5,551 nucleotides of DNA from the NCBI GenBank assembly GCA_946612185.1, contig CAMOEP010000173.1, forward strand, positions 1 through 5,551, written 5' to 3'. The translations under genes and the position numbers were made by a program. Source of the DNA: an uncultured Ruminococcus sp. (GTDB taxonomy: Bacteria; Bacillota; Clostridia; Oscillospirales; Ruminococcaceae). The notes below the pieces were generated by a model that searched no databases, was not told the origin of the DNA, and saw only the letters and a program-made list of their open reading frames with translations. Within the stretch, counting starts at the first letter, position 1; every line of letters begins with the position of its first letter. Positions 5,020 to 5,551 of the stretch are shown here, in pieces.

Positions 5020-5551
5020 TTGCTTCCTCAGCCTCTTTTTTCTCGGTATGGTCAGGGCCGTAGGGAACGAACTCTGCCTCAGGGTCATATTTCTCGTTGG
5101 TCCTTGTATTGTAGTACATCGTGGGCCACTTGATATTGGTATTTGCTTCACTGTGCTGAGTACCCTCATAAGGGTCTTCGCCTGCTCTGACCTTTCTTGC
5201 CATGATTATAAGTCTGCCACGGTCGCCAAGAAGGGTATTGCAGGTAGACAGTGAAAGTATCTGATCTCCGTACTTTACGTCCACATCATTTGTGCGGATA
5301 GTTCTGCGCTTGGCTTCGTTTACGAAGTTATAGAAGTCCTCCTCGTCGTCGAAGTTGAGTTTATTCCATATATCGAACTCGGTGGAAGTCTCGTCCAGCG
5401 CATCGAGTATAAAGAAAGCGAAGATCTTGTAGGTGTAGGTATCGTAGTTTGAATTGAACTGTATTATCGGGTGGTTCTCATAGTAATTGACACCCTGATT
5501 TCTCTCGTAGTACTTCAGCGAGCCGAACATACTGTCATCGCCCATATTATG
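5012..5551 (-). CDS. Class B sortase, C-terminal part (N-terminus outside window)
   Basis: The frame is open from the right edge to TAA at 5012-5014, giving 179 residues. The first three are H-N-M, so the window cuts precisely at the expected catalytic His (codon 5549-5551). The catalytic Cys is in LSLSTC (codon 5240-5242) and the catalytic Arg is in GRLIIMARK. It is clearly a paralogue of the next gene: MFGSL, SNY, DEEDF, DVKYGD and LSTC align in the same order with similar spacing, though the sequences have diverged well. After the catalytic core it has a different hydrophilic tail of about 55 residues, including NTNIKWPTMYYN and an acidic KKEAEEANE end. The upstream promoter and any further operon members lie outside the window. 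Its length and membrane anchor cannot be assessed. The ATG at 5545 is an internal Met, not a start. Confidence 0.92.
   Translation of the reverse strand, partial: HNMGDDSMFGSLKYYERNQGVNYYENHPIIQFNSNYDTYTYKIFAFFILDALDETSTEFDIWNKLNFDDEEDFYNFVNEAKRRTIRTNDVDVKYGDQILSLSTCNTLLGDRGRLIIMARKVRAGEDPYEGTQHSEANTNIKWPTMYYNTRTNEKYDPEAEFVPYGPDHTEKKEAEEANE
5025..5029 (-). promoter_or_regulatory. Ribosome binding site deciding the start of the complete sortase
   Basis: On the minus strand GAGGA lies 5 nt before the ATG at 5019, inside the last codons of the upstream sortase gene. It supports this ATG over upstream in-frame Met codons, and the overlapping stop/start (ATGAATAA) indicates coupled translation. 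Confidence 0.75.

Noticed and set aside
5020..5169. 50-residue N-terminal extension of the complete sortase
   Set aside because: It is encoded within the upstream sortase gene in another frame, is basic with no family resemblance, and a good ribosome binding site precedes the ATG at 5019.
4648..5254. Long plus-strand open frames opposite the sortase genes (4648-5133 and 4982-5254)
   Set aside because: They are antisense shadows of two clearly coding sortase genes, with no ribosome binding site or recognisable domain.

Overview
The window looks like a chromosomal segment from a Gram-positive anaerobe of the Clostridia, most likely a Ruminococcus-type member of the Oscillospiraceae/Ruminococcaceae. 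The evidence is strong AGGAGG-type ribosome binding sites, a consensus sigma-A-like promoter, two class B sortases, a SpoIID/LytB-family protein, roughly balanced GC, and exported proteins with long Thr/Glu/Pro-rich linkers of the type common in Ruminococcus. The genus is an inference; no rRNA or other taxonomic marker is present.

Layout. Two plus-strand units occupy bases 1-2307. The first is the 3' end of a probable alpha/beta-hydrolase (cut by the left edge, stop at 547). The second is a two-gene two-component system: an OmpR/PhoB-type response regulator (647-1321, GTG start) and a short-loop membrane histidine kinase (1318-2307), overlapping by ATGA. A textbook promoter (TTGCAT, 17 bp, extended TGCTATAAT) lies just upstream and is bracketed by a 9-bp inverted repeat. 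A strong stem-loop with T-runs on both sides (about 2308-2351) ends this operon and the operon converging on it.

The minus strand carries a second operon, transcribed right to left from beyond the right edge. It holds a class B sortase cut exactly at its catalytic His (5012-5551), a second complete class B sortase (4084-5019, 8-bp overlap with the first), and after a 44-bp gap a secreted 558-aa SpoIID/LytB-domain protein (2363-4039).

The most interesting feature is the last of these. Its SpoIID domain appears circularly permuted: the block with the GWGHGVGMSQ motif, C-terminal in ordinary SpoIID proteins, sits in front of the catalytic-Glu half. A C-terminal tail of degenerate 8-residue Thr-Trp-Thr-Asp-Pro-Thr-Thr-Glu repeats follows. 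Together the operon suggests an envelope module: two sortases that attach proteins to the wall or to each other, plus a glycan-strand-cleaving enzyme that may open the wall for them. The converging kinase is of the intramembrane-sensing type often linked to envelope stress, but no regulatory link to the sortase operon can be shown from this window.
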